The notes under the pieces: generated by a model
What the model was told of the DNA's origin: nothing
The model's database searches: none
What the model saw: the letters and a program-made list of their open reading frames with translations, nothing else
Program-made: the position numbers and the translations under genes
Shown here: in pieces, positions 7,932-15,240 of the stretch
How the letters are laid out: every line of letters begins with the position of its first letter
How positions within the stretch are numbered: the stretch's first letter is position 1
Source of the DNA: Adlercreutzia shanghongiae
GTDB taxonomy: Bacteria > Actinomycetota > Coriobacteriia > Coriobacteriales > Eggerthellaceae
NCBI RefSeq assembly: GCF_035830635.1
Contig: NZ_JAYMFI010000025.1
Coordinates: 1 to 24,688, forward strand
Length of the DNA: 24,688 bases
Reading direction: 5' to 3'

Positions 7932-8863
7932 TTACAAATGCCGCAGATTGACACGATAGCTGCGCAGGCGCTCCTCCCCGACATCGGAGATGACGACATC
8001 GAGGGCCGCGATGACTTCCTCCCGCTGCTCGGGTAAGCGGCCACGCAGCATCACCGGATTCGACGCGCCCAACATGGCGAACTCCACGGGGATGGAGAGC
8101 CGCGAGACCAGCTCCTTCACCTCCTCGTACTTCTCCACCTCGCGTGCCTCGCGCCACCGCCCGGCCGCAATCTCCCCATACAGCGCCGAGCTTCGGTAGA
8201 TGGTGAGCATGTTCGCGCCGATGAGCCAGGGGCTCGTCCGATTGAAGACGCCCGCCGTTGCCCGCGCCCCCTCGATGCCACACCCGGCACCCGAGATACC
8301 GACGAGGTAGAAGAACGCGTACGAGATGCCCGCAGCATCGAGCCGCGCGCACTGCTCGACGATGTCCTCGGCCCCGTAGCCCTTGCCCATGAACGCAAGG
8401 GCCGCCTCGTCGCCGGTCTCCACGCCGATGGTAAGGCCTTCGAACCCCGTCGCCGCGAGCTCGGCCAGCTCGTCATCGGTCTTCGCCGCGACGTCGGTTA
8501 TTCGCGCAAAGCACCCGATGCTCTCGCATTGCGGAAAGTAGGTGCGCACCTTCTCGGCGATCTTCAGCAGATGTGCCGCCTTCAGGCCGAAGGGGTTCGC
8601 GCCTGCCAAAAATATCCGGCTCGTTCGTGCGCCGGGCAACGCGAACAGGCGCTCCTCCGCCTTTCGGAGCGGATCGTGGTACCACGTCTGCGCCTCCAGA
8701 AGATCCGCCTCGATGTCCTCCAAAGGCGAGGGGCGGAATTTGAACGGCAGGTCCTCGTACAGCGTGCAGAACTTGCACCGATGGTGCGTGCACCCCGCTG
8801 TCGCCTCGATGATGAGCGAGTCCGCCTCGTAGGGCGGCGCCAGATCGTTCCCGTGTAATGCAT
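7932..8863 (-). pseudogene. Radical SAM protein with one-base frameshift near the start
   Basis: The downstream frame encodes a radical SAM enzyme with the cluster motif C-T-H-H-R-C-K-F-C (8766-8792 region), then a TIM-barrel-like body to HL at the end. That frame has no ATG, GTG or TTG upstream of the cluster motif before a stop at 8910-8912. In another frame an ATG at 8863 with AAGAGAGG upstream encodes MHYTGTIWR. One extra C near 8837-8845 would join them as MHYTGTIWRPPYEADSLIIE, which is how this radical SAM group usually begins. The gene is therefore either freshly inactivated or carries a sequencing error in a C-run. The restored product would be about 310 aa. Its substrate is unknown. 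A TTG at 8723 would give a truncated protein without the iron-sulfur motif. Confidence 0.82.
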
Positions 8864-9062
8864 AGCAATCCTCTCTTTCCCGTGTTCGACGCGGCCGGGA
8901 AGGGCACCGTCAGCGCCAGACTTTTCGCTGGCGACGGCCTCGGCGCACTCGTCGTCACTTTCAGGCCGGTCCATTCGCCATCGATCCGTTTTCACCATCA
9001 TGCTAAGATTGCTATCAAATTTGAAGTACTGTCTTTTTCTGGAGTAGATAGGAGAACGGCCT
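8864..9062. promoter_or_regulatory. Divergent radical SAM / HxlR control region
   Basis: This 199-bp gap must carry both promoters. It contains a perfect 10-bp palindrome TCAAATTTGA (9015-9024), about 40 bases before the HxlR start, a plausible autoregulatory operator. Closer to the radical SAM start, CCGT, CGCCAG, CTGGCG and ACGG at 8907-8937 form a bulged stem-loop that would sit in its 5' leader. I see no clear gene here. Confidence 0.4.
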
Positions 9063-9395
9063 GTGGCACGCAGACGGGGCGATGAGGTGGAGCGCTGCAA
9101 GTCCGTTTCCACCATCCAGCGCATGATCGGCGGGAAGTGGAAGATCGAGATCCTCTTCTACATTGCCCTCAAGGAGGTACGGCACTTCGGCCAGCTTAGA
9201 CGCTGCATCGGGAACATATCGGAGTCCACCCTCTCCAAGCAGCTTAAAGAGCTGGTAGATGACGGCTTTCTCACACGCACCGATTTCGGCGAGGTGCCCC
9301 CGCGCGTGGAATACGCCCTCACCCCTCGCGGCGAGAGCTTCGTACCCATCCTCCTCGCCATAAAGCAGTGGGGCGAAGACGAGCTGGGGCTCTAA
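9063..9395 (+). CDS. HxlR-family transcriptional regulator
   Basis: This 110-aa winged-helix DNA-binding protein shows the HxlR pattern from end to end: a Cys at residue 12 ahead of SVSTIQRMIGGKWKIEIL, then HFGQLRRCIGNISESTLSKQLKELVDDGFLTR as the helix-turn-helix, PPRVEYALTPRG as the wing, and a terminal IKQWGEDE helix. Members often sense redox state, electrophiles or aldehydes through the N-terminal Cys; the signal here is unknown. The start is a GTG, with AGGAG eight bases upstream; a second GTG at 9087 would remove the conserved region only slightly upstream of the Cys. Its divergence from the radical SAM gene suggests it controls that gene and itself. Confidence 0.9.
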   Translation: MARRRGDEVERCKSVSTIQRMIGGKWKIEILFYIALKEVRHFGQLRRCIGNISESTLSKQLKELVDDGFLTRTDFGEVPPRVEYALTPRGESFVPILLAIKQWGEDELGL

Positions 9396-9440
9396 GACAA
9401 CTGCTCGAATCAACCCTGGACGAAACCCCTTCACCACGCT

Positions 9441-9593
9441 TGTTCTGCTTTGAAAATGACGGGTAGCGTAGTTTTTTGAGACCGGAATGCGCTATGGCAA
9501 TTAGCCTGCCCTCGAAAATCCCAGGTCAGCGACTTGCGCCCAAACGCATCCCCATCGGCAGACTACGCTACCCGTCATTTTCAAAGCAGAACA
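9441..9593. mobile_element. 153-bp element bounded by perfect 32-bp inverted repeats
   Basis: The 32 bases at 9441-9472, beginning TGTTCTGCTTTGAAAATGAC, recur as an exact reverse complement at 9562-9593. The 89 bases between hold no gene. This could be a MITE-like relic of an insertion sequence or an invertible segment. The ends loosely recall ISL3-type termini, from memory only. I see no convincing target-site duplication, no recombinase gene nearby, and no strong promoter in the middle. It lies 45 bases after the HxlR stop codon, inside otherwise decayed sequence. Confidence 0.6.
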
Positions 9594-9790
9594 GCCACAT
9601 CGGGGCATGCGGCCCGCTCCGTTTTCAACAGCGGAGACAAGCACGGCATCCGACACATTGGCGATTGGCCAGGTGTATGCTGGACAGCTTCTGGCCAGCG
9701 GCTGCACGGCGCTCAGATAGTCCAAGGCCGGCGAGCGCAGCGTCAATGTTGCTTGAAATAGCTTCTCGAACTTTTTGGGGAGTTGGTTAA
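9594..9790. other. Non-coding, apparently decayed sequence
   Basis: No supported gene lies here. A 7-bp inverted repeat, TGGCCAG (9666-9672) and CTGGCCA (9691-9697), is present. A short minus-strand frame across 9501-9746 runs through one arm of the inverted repeat pair, lacks a family match that I recognise and is not called. Confidence 0.4.
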
Positions 9791-10090
9791 CCGGAGGAAA
9801 CCACGGACAGCATTGCGGCCCTTGCGGCGGGGGCGCACGAGGTGCTCCCTCCGAATTTCATTCCGCACTCGGAAATCATCCGCGAGCTCGCCGAGCCCCA
9901 CGCCCTTATCCAGGCGACGGCACCCATGGCCTTCCCGCGCACCCGTGAACGGGAGACGGATTCCCTCGTTGCCATTATGGAGGCGACGGGCACCGAGAAC
10001 GGAACTATCGTGACGCCGGGGGGAATACGAGCGCATGGAGACCGACGCCGGCCCCATCAACGTCGTTCCTGAATGGAGATGGTTTCTGAG
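9791..10090 (+). pseudogene. Gene remnant, perhaps C-terminus of an AAA/DUF4143-type ATPase
   Basis: A frame beginning after an in-frame TAA (9788-9790) reads EETTDSIAALAAGAHEVLPP and on through PMAFPRTRERETDSLVAIME, ATGTENGTIVTPGG. At the six-G run 10018-10023 the reading continues in another frame as EYERMETDAGPINVVPEWRW. The joined pattern (RERE..L, then GxIVT, then a final IxVVPxWxW) recalls the C-terminal end of DUF4143-type AAA ATPases. No start, Walker motifs or ribosome-binding site remain. I am fairly confident it is a relic and much less sure of the family. Confidence 0.4.
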
Positions 10091-10129
10091 GGGCAAAAGA
10101 CCACGCGCAAAAAACATCGCGCAAAGCAA

Positions 10130-10161
10130 AAGGCGGCCGATCCGGGGAGGACGGCCGCCTT
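10130..10161 (-). terminator. Leftward terminator-like hairpin
   Basis: AAGGCGGCCG (10130-10139) pairs perfectly with CGGCCGCCTT (10152-10161). Read on the minus strand the stem is followed by TTGCTTTG, a weak U-rich run. It lies about 210 bases beyond the end of ccmD and may back up the hairpin at 10257-10287. Confidence 0.55.
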
Positions 10162-10256
10162 GCCTGCAGTCTCGGTTGCCGCTGGAAGGAAGGAGGAGGA
10201 GGAAGGGCGGCCCCGAGGAAGATTTCGAGCTGTGCTCTGCAACCATAATACAAAGA

Positions 10257-10287
10257 AGCCCGCTTAGGCGTATCACCTAAACGGGCT
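10257..10287 (-). terminator. Leftward terminator of the ccm operon
   Basis: On the minus strand AGCCCGTTTAGG and CCTAAGCGGGCT form a 12-bp stem with one G-U pair and a 7-base loop, followed by TCTTTGTATT. It is the first strong hairpin downstream of ccmD, about 90 bases past its stop codon, so it probably ends the ccm transcript. Confidence 0.75.
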
Positions 10288-10373
10288 ATATTGTCTCCCG
10301 CCTCACAGTATAGGACGGGCTTTGTTGCGCGACGGGCGCCCTTCACTCGAAGAGAGCGCCGGACGCGGACATG

Positions 10374-10565
10374 CTACTCGGCCTTCGCCTGCTGGTCGGC
10401 CACGGCCTCCTCCAGCAGCATCAGCTGGCGCTCGGCCTTCTTCGTGCCGCGGAAGATCATGAGCACGTACACGAGCAGGGCCACCCACAGAAGCGCGTAA
10501 GCCGCGATGACGTAGGGGGCGGACGGCAGGATGGTGGAATAGATATCGGCAAGAATGGGATTCAT
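10374..10565 (-). CDS. ccmD: CcmD-like small membrane protein
   Basis: The 63-aa protein has one membrane span at about residues 16-40 followed by a charged helix (RGTKKAERQLMLLEEAVADQ). Small one-span CcmD proteins follow ccmC in System I cytochrome c maturation operons and help release holo-CcmE from the CcmABC complex. The assignment rests mostly on size, topology and position, since CcmD sequences are poorly conserved. The ATG is preceded by AGAAAGG. It is the last gene of the operon. Confidence 0.72.
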   Translation of the reverse strand: MNPILADIYSTILPSAPYVIAAYALLWVALLVYVLMIFRGTKKAERQLMLLEEAVADQQAKAE

Positions 10566-10595
10566 GATTCGGCCTTTCTCTTGGGCTTGCAGCGC

Positions 10596-11363
10596 TTAGC
10601 GCTCGTCGTCGATGGTTTCCTTCAGCGCCTCCACGCGCTGGGTGAGGCGCACTTGGTTGAAGCGGGCGCGGTACAGGGCGAAGCCCACGAGCATCATGCC
10701 AAGGGCGCACAGGCCCACGCACAGGCCCATCTCCGGACTCATGCCGCCCTCGCGCAGCACCACCGGGTGGATGGACGACGGGATAAGGCGCGTGATCATG
10801 AAGCAGATGGGCACGTCGATGGTGGCAATGATGGCCACCACGGCGGCAAAGGTGGCGCGGCGCTCGGGCTCGTCCACCGAGCTGCGCAGCACAAAGTAGG
10901 CAATCACGATGAGCATGAGAATGAGGTAGGTGGTCAAACGCGGCTCCCAGCTCCACCACACGCCCCACTCGAAACGCGTCCACATCTCGCCGGTGATCAT
11001 GGTGAGCGCCACGAACAGAAGCGCGATTTCCAGGCAGAGGCGCGAGCAGGTGTCGAAGCGCTGGTTCTTCGTCATGAGGAAGCGCACGGCATAGTAGCAG
11101 CCGAAGCCCAGAGCGATGAACGAGGTGATGGCCACGGGCATGTGGAAGTAGAAGATCTTCTGGGAAAGCAGCATCTTCTGGGACACCATCACGTCCCCGA
11201 TGAGCTCGGCACCGTTCACCGCCGCGCCGCCCACCGGCGCCACGGTGAAGAACGCCATGAGGAACCCGATGGTAGTGAGCACCGCACCGGCAATGAGCGC
11301 AGGTGCGGTGAGCTTATCGGGCCACTGCCCCACCTCGGGCAGCTTCAGTTTCTTATCGGACAC
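10596..11363 (-). CDS. ccmC: Heme-handling protein CcmC
   Basis: CcmC presents heme to CcmE on the outer face of the membrane. The 255-aa protein has six predicted spans. It carries the tryptophan-rich motif WGVWWSWEPRLTTY at about residues 134-147, and the two expected ligand histidines, in FYFHMP (about 73) and SSIHPV (about 198). In well-known CcmC proteins the motif usually reads with Asp at the Glu position and Ala at the Pro position. The start is a GTG with AGGAGG close upstream; no better ATG is available. It lies 12 bases after ccmB and 30 before ccmD. Confidence 0.92.
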   Translation of the reverse strand: MSDKKLKLPEVGQWPDKLTAPALIAGAVLTTIGFLMAFFTVAPVGGAAVNGAELIGDVMVSQKMLLSQKIFYFHMPVAITSFIALGFGCYYAVRFLMTKNQRFDTCSRLCLEIALLFVALTMITGEMWTRFEWGVWWSWEPRLTTYLILMLIVIAYFVLRSSVDEPERRATFAAVVAIIATIDVPICFMITRLIPSSIHPVVLREGGMSPEMGLCVGLCALGMMLVGFALYRARFNQVRLTQRVEALKETIDDER

Positions 11364-11375
11364 ACGTCCTCCTTC

Positions 11376-12233
11376 CTAATTAACAACGAAATCGTACAGC
11401 ACCCAGCTAGCCAAGATCATCACCACATCGTAGCCGGCGCCGAGCGCGAGCGATGTCGCGAAGCCGTCGGCGAACACGTCGCCGCCCACAAGCGCACAGG
11501 TGGTAGCTGACACGCAGGCATACAGCAGCGGGAAGATCACCGGCACGAACAAAAGCGCCAGCATGACGTCCTTGCCGCGGGTGGAAGCCGTGATGGTGGA
11601 CAGCAGCGTGCCGATGCCGGCGATGCCAATGCTGCCCAGAAGCAGCGGTATCACGATCATCCAGCCCGTGCTGGCCGGCGCGGCGAAGCTCGCAAAGAAC
11701 AGCCAGTAAAGCGGGACGGCGATAACCTCTACCAGCGCCAAGAACACGAAGTTCGAAGTGGCCTTGGCCAGAAAGATCACGCCGCGGTCAAGCGGCGCGA
11801 GCAGCAGGCCCTCAAGGCAGCCGTTCTCGGTCTCTTTGGCAAACGACCGGTTCAGCCCGAGCAGCGAGGTGAACACCACGAGTGCCCACAAAAGACCGCC
11901 GGACACCTCCAGAAACTCCGAGCCGGGACGGGCGAAGGACAGCGCCACGCCGAACACCACAATGACGAGGAAGGCGTAGATGCCCATGGACACGATCATG
12001 TCCTTGGTGCGGAACTCAGCCTTAAGGTCCTTCGTGAGCAGGGTCTTGTACTGCGTAAATGTCGACGGCGGCTTGCAGAGAGCGCTGCGGCTCCCTCCGC
12101 GCACAGCCGCGGGGCATTCCGATTCGCTCAGACAGTCCTCGCTCTGCGAAACAGCCCACTGGGCTGTTTCGTTCGCTGCGGAACTCGCTCGGTCGGAACG
12201 CCCCGTATCGACGGACTGCATTTTCTCGGTCAT
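11376..12233 (-). CDS. ccmB: Heme exporter permease CcmB with unusual N-terminal extension
   Basis: CcmB is the membrane permease that pairs with the ATPase CcmA to release heme-loaded CcmE from CcmC. Residues from about 60 on match the family: TLLTKDLKAEFRTKDMI, LLGLNRSFAKETENGCLEGL, LLAPLDRGVIFLAK and six hydrophobic spans. The first 58 or so residues are low-complexity, hydrophilic and unlike CcmB; they are encoded by a palindromic repeat (12111-12204). No ATG or good start lies between that repeat and the conserved core, so the ATG at 12233, directly after the ccmA stop, is used. Total length is 285 aa versus about 220 for typical CcmB. Confidence 0.88.
   Translation of the reverse strand: MTEKMQSVDTGRSDRASSAANETAQWAVSQSEDCLSESECPAAVRGGSRSALCKPPSTFTQYKTLLTKDLKAEFRTKDMIVSMGIYAFLVIVVFGVALSFARPGSEFLEVSGGLLWALVVFTSLLGLNRSFAKETENGCLEGLLLAPLDRGVIFLAKATSNFVFLALVEVIAVPLYWLFFASFAAPASTGWMIVIPLLLGSIGIAGIGTLLSTITASTRGKDVMLALLFVPVIFPLLYACVSATTCALVGGDVFADGFATSLALGAGYDVVMILASWVLYDFVVN
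12111..12204. repeat. Nested palindromic repeat inside the ccmB 5' coding region
   Basis: The core is a perfect 11-bp stem, CGAAACAGCCC (12147-12157) and GGGCTGTTTCG (12161-12171), with a 3-base loop. An outer pair, GGGGCATTCCGA (12111-12122) and TCGGAACGCCCC (12193-12204), matches at 11 of 12 positions. The whole 94-bp block could fold as one long hairpin. It looks like a dispersed, REP- or MITE-like unit inserted in frame. Copies elsewhere cannot be checked within this window. Confidence 0.7.
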
Positions 12234-12947
12234 TTAGCTCACCCCTAGTCCGACGGTGGAGCGGTACAGCTCGCGGAATCCATCAGGGGCGAGCTCGTCC
12301 TTCTCGGCGAAGGTGACCACGCGGCCGCGAGCGAGAACGAGCACGTGGCTCGCGAGCGCGAGGCCCTTGTCCAAGTCGTGGCTCACCATGACGAAGGTAC
12401 GGTCCTCGCGCACCGATTCGATGAGCTCGTCGAAGATCTCGATGGCGTGGGGGTCGAGCCCCGAGTAAGGCTCATCCAAGAGCACCAAAGACGGATCGTT
12501 GATAAGCGCCCGGGCGATGGAGGTGCGCTGGGTCATGCCGCGGGAGAACGTGCGCACGCGGTCGAGGCGGCGGTGCTTGAGTCCCACCGCGTCGAGCAAC
12601 TCCAGCACGCGGGCGCGGGGGTCGCGCACGCCGTAGAGCTTCGCGTACAGCATAAGGTTCTCTTCGGCGGTGAGGTCGGGGTAGAGCATGGGGTTGTGGG
12701 AGATGAGGCCGATAGCCTCGCGGGCCTTGTCCGGTTCCTCCTTCAAGTTGATGCCGCCCAGCTCGATAGCGCCCCCCGTGGGGCGCGACAAGGTGGCCAG
12801 CATGCGCAGAAGCGTCGTCTTGCCAGCGCCGTTGGGGCCGAACACGGAAAGGAACGCGCCCTGCGGAAGCTCGAAGGACACGTCGTCGACGGCCTTACGG
12901 CCGCCGAACGACTTCGTCAGATGCTCGACCTTGAGCGCCGCGGTCAC
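12234..12947 (-). CDS. ccmA: Heme exporter ATP-binding protein CcmA
   Basis: This 237-aa ABC ATPase powers the CcmABCD complex. It has Walker A GPNGAGKTT at about residues 37-45, the signature FSRGMTQRTSIARAL (a variant of LSGGQ), Walker B LVLLDEPYSGLD and the switch histidine in MVSHD. The start is a GTG giving VTAALKVEHLTKSFGG, four bases after the ccmF stop, with GGGGGAG upstream. A longer frame upstream to 13175 overlaps ccmF and has no family similarity. Its stop codon abuts the ccmB ATG, which implies translational coupling. Confidence 0.95.
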   Translation of the reverse strand: MTAALKVEHLTKSFGGRKAVDDVSFELPQGAFLSVFGPNGAGKTTLLRMLATLSRPTGGAIELGGINLKEEPDKAREAIGLISHNPMLYPDLTAEENLMLYAKLYGVRDPRARVLELLDAVGLKHRRLDRVRTFSRGMTQRTSIARALINDPSLVLLDEPYSGLDPHAIEIFDELIESVREDRTFVMVSHDLDKGLALASHVLVLARGRVVTFAEKDELAPDGFRELYRSTVGLGVS

Positions 12948-12951
12948 GACG

Positions 12952-15237
12952 CTACTCCCCCGCCTTGGCGGCAGCGGCATCGGCATCGGCCGCCGCATCG
13001 CCCTCGGCGTCCTCGACCACGGCCACTTCCTCGGCCACAGCTTCCTCGATGAGGCCCTGCGGCTCCTTTTCCACAGCATGCTTCTCCTCGCCGATGAGCT
13101 GGCGCAGCGGCTCGTCGTCGGGCGCAGCGCCCTGGCGACGCTCGGCGCGCTTGGCGAACAGAGCCAGCAGCGCACCGACCATGAGCAGCGCGAAGCCCAG
13201 CCACACGAAGGAGATAAGCGGGTTCACGCGCACATCCATGGAGAAGGCGCCCTCGTCGTTCACGCCGCGGTAGACCACGAACAGATCCTCCAGCGGGAAG
13301 CCGATGACGCTCGCCTCCAGCTTCTGCTGCTGGGTGGCGGCCACTACCTGCACGGCCGGGTTCACCGAGCCGACGAACTGGCCGTCGCGGGTCACGTCGA
13401 AGGTAAGCGCATAGCGCACGTTGCCGTTACCGAGCTCATCGATGGAGTTGCTCGTATAGGTGAGCTGGAAGTCCTGAATGTCGAAGGTCTCGGAAACTGA
13501 GTCGGACTCCTCATCGTAGGGCAGATACCCCGTGATCTCGGTCACGTACATGGACGAGCCGATGAGGCCCACGAGAATGATGCCCATGGCCGCATGGCTC
13601 ACCGAGCCGCCGAACAAAGCCAAGCGACGGCGGAACCGACCCGTGCGCTTCAGGTTCTTAAGCGAGCGCACCGCCATGAACAGCGCGTTGAAGAACAGAA
13701 GGCTCGCCACCAAGAAGCCCACAACCGCCAGGCCGTTGTAATAGATCGGGTTGCCCTGCTCGAGCAGGCCCGAAGCCTGGGTGCCACCCATGTCGATCAT
13801 GGCTTGATAGCTGGGCAGCAGGTAGGTGACGAAGTAAATCATGAGCACGATGAACAGCGCCAGCGCACAGATGGCGGGCACCCGCGCGGTACGCCAGAAG
13901 GCAGCCTTATCGGTGCGGCGCCAGCCCAGAAGCGGACAGATGGCGAGCACGGCCAGATAGGCGATGCCAAGGGGGCGCGCGATGGCGTTGTAGGTGCCGG
14001 CCGAAAGCGACTGGCCGCCGAAGGGCAGCCAGCTCGGCAGGGCCGAGGACACGGTCATGTAGGCCAGAAGCACGGCGAACACGATCATGATGAGGTTGTT
14101 CACGTAGTAGGCCGCCTCCTTCGACGCCATGGACTCGATGTCGTCATCGGCCGCATCGGTGGCACCGAAGCTCTTGCGACGCACGAGCAGGCCCACGATG
14201 CCAGCCAAGATGGACAGCACGATGAGCGCGCCGAACAGCACGAGCGAGACCGGGTCGCCCTCGAAGGCGTGCACCGACTGCACCAGGCCCGAACGGGTGA
14301 TGAAGGTGCCCAGCACCACGAAGCAGAAGGTGAGGCAGGCGCAGAACACGCTCCAGCGCTTGAAGGCGCCGCGCTGGCGGTACACAGTGAACGAGTGGAT
14401 GAGGGCCACGCCCACCAGCCACGGCAGAAGCGAGGCGTTCTCCACCGGGTCCCAACCCCAGTAGCCGCCCCAGCCGAGCACCACGTAGGCCCACACAGCG
14501 CCCAGGCCGATGCCGATGCCCAGCAGAAGCCAGGAGAACATCAGGTAGGGCGTGGAGCGGTTGACCCAGGCCGTGGAGTCATCGTTGACGATGAGTGCCG
14601 AGATGGCGTAGGCAAACGGAATGGTAAGACCCGCGTAACCGACGAACAATGTCGGCGGATGGATAGCCATGGCCCAGTGCTCGAGCAGCGCATTCATGGA
14701 GCGAGCCGAGGCCATGACCGACAGCGTGCCATCTTCGCCGAAGTAGCGGGAGTCGGTCACGATGAAGGGCATGTTGCCCTCGGAGAACAGCAGCACCGAC
14801 ACGAAGGCCGTGAGCACAATGGAGGAAATGGCCAGGGCCCCGTTGTCCAAAGGCCGGGTGTCCTTGCGCGTAGCGAACACGAGCACGGCGTTAAAGACGG
14901 CGATGAGCCAGGCCCAGAACAGAAGCGAGCCCTGGCGTCCCGCCCACAGACCCGCCAGCTTGTAAAGCCACGCTTCGGGACTGGTGGACGTGGAACGGTT
15001 GTCCAGCACGTACTGAATGGAATTATCGCCCGAGAAGAAGCACCACACGAGCACGGCGCAGCACACCGTGAGCGCCGCAGCCGTCAGCACGGCGGCCACG
15101 CGCCCGCCCCAGGCGAAGGTGTCGGAACGCTCAAAGGAGCGCTTCTTGTAGAGCACATGGGCCACGCCCAGGCAGAGCACCGAGATGACGCAGCCGGCAA
15201 AGGCCACCAGCAGGCCGAGAAGTCCTATGGTCGACAT
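12952..15237 (-). CDS. ccmF: Cytochrome c heme lyase CcmF
   Basis: CcmF is the large membrane protein that ligates heme from CcmE to apocytochromes. The 761-aa protein has about 14-15 hydrophobic spans. The heme-handling motif WGGYWGWDPVENASLLPW lies at about residues 254-271, and the expected histidine segments AIHPPTLF and ALIHSFTVYRQRG flank it. A periplasmic domain near 575-660 precedes a last span at 670-690. The C-terminal 60 residues form an acidic, alanine-rich tail without family similarity, in cytoplasmic orientation. The ATG at 15237 lies three bases beyond the ccmE stop. It would service NapB and NrfA, which are encoded next door. Confidence 0.95.
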   Translation of the reverse strand: MSTIGLLGLLVAFAGCVISVLCLGVAHVLYKKRSFERSDTFAWGGRVAAVLTAAALTVCCAVLVWCFFSGDNSIQYVLDNRSTSTSPEAWLYKLAGLWAGRQGSLLFWAWLIAVFNAVLVFATRKDTRPLDNGALAISSIVLTAFVSVLLFSEGNMPFIVTDSRYFGEDGTLSVMASARSMNALLEHWAMAIHPPTLFVGYAGLTIPFAYAISALIVNDDSTAWVNRSTPYLMFSWLLLGIGIGLGAVWAYVVLGWGGYWGWDPVENASLLPWLVGVALIHSFTVYRQRGAFKRWSVFCACLTFCFVVLGTFITRSGLVQSVHAFEGDPVSLVLFGALIVLSILAGIVGLLVRRKSFGATDAADDDIESMASKEAAYYVNNLIMIVFAVLLAYMTVSSALPSWLPFGGQSLSAGTYNAIARPLGIAYLAVLAICPLLGWRRTDKAAFWRTARVPAICALALFIVLMIYFVTYLLPSYQAMIDMGGTQASGLLEQGNPIYYNGLAVVGFLVASLLFFNALFMAVRSLKNLKRTGRFRRRLALFGGSVSHAAMGIILVGLIGSSMYVTEITGYLPYDEESDSVSETFDIQDFQLTYTSNSIDELGNGNVRYALTFDVTRDGQFVGSVNPAVQVVAATQQQKLEASVIGFPLEDLFVVYRGVNDEGAFSMDVRVNPLISFVWLGFALLMVGALLALFAKRAERRQGAAPDDEPLRQLIGEEKHAVEKEPQGLIEEAVAEEVAVVEDAEGDAAADADAAAAKAGE

Positions 15238-15240
15238 GGG

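Noticed and set aside
9501..9746. Minus-strand 81-residue open frame
   Set aside because: It runs through one inverted repeat arm, has no ribosome-binding site or recognisable domain, and lies in decayed sequence.
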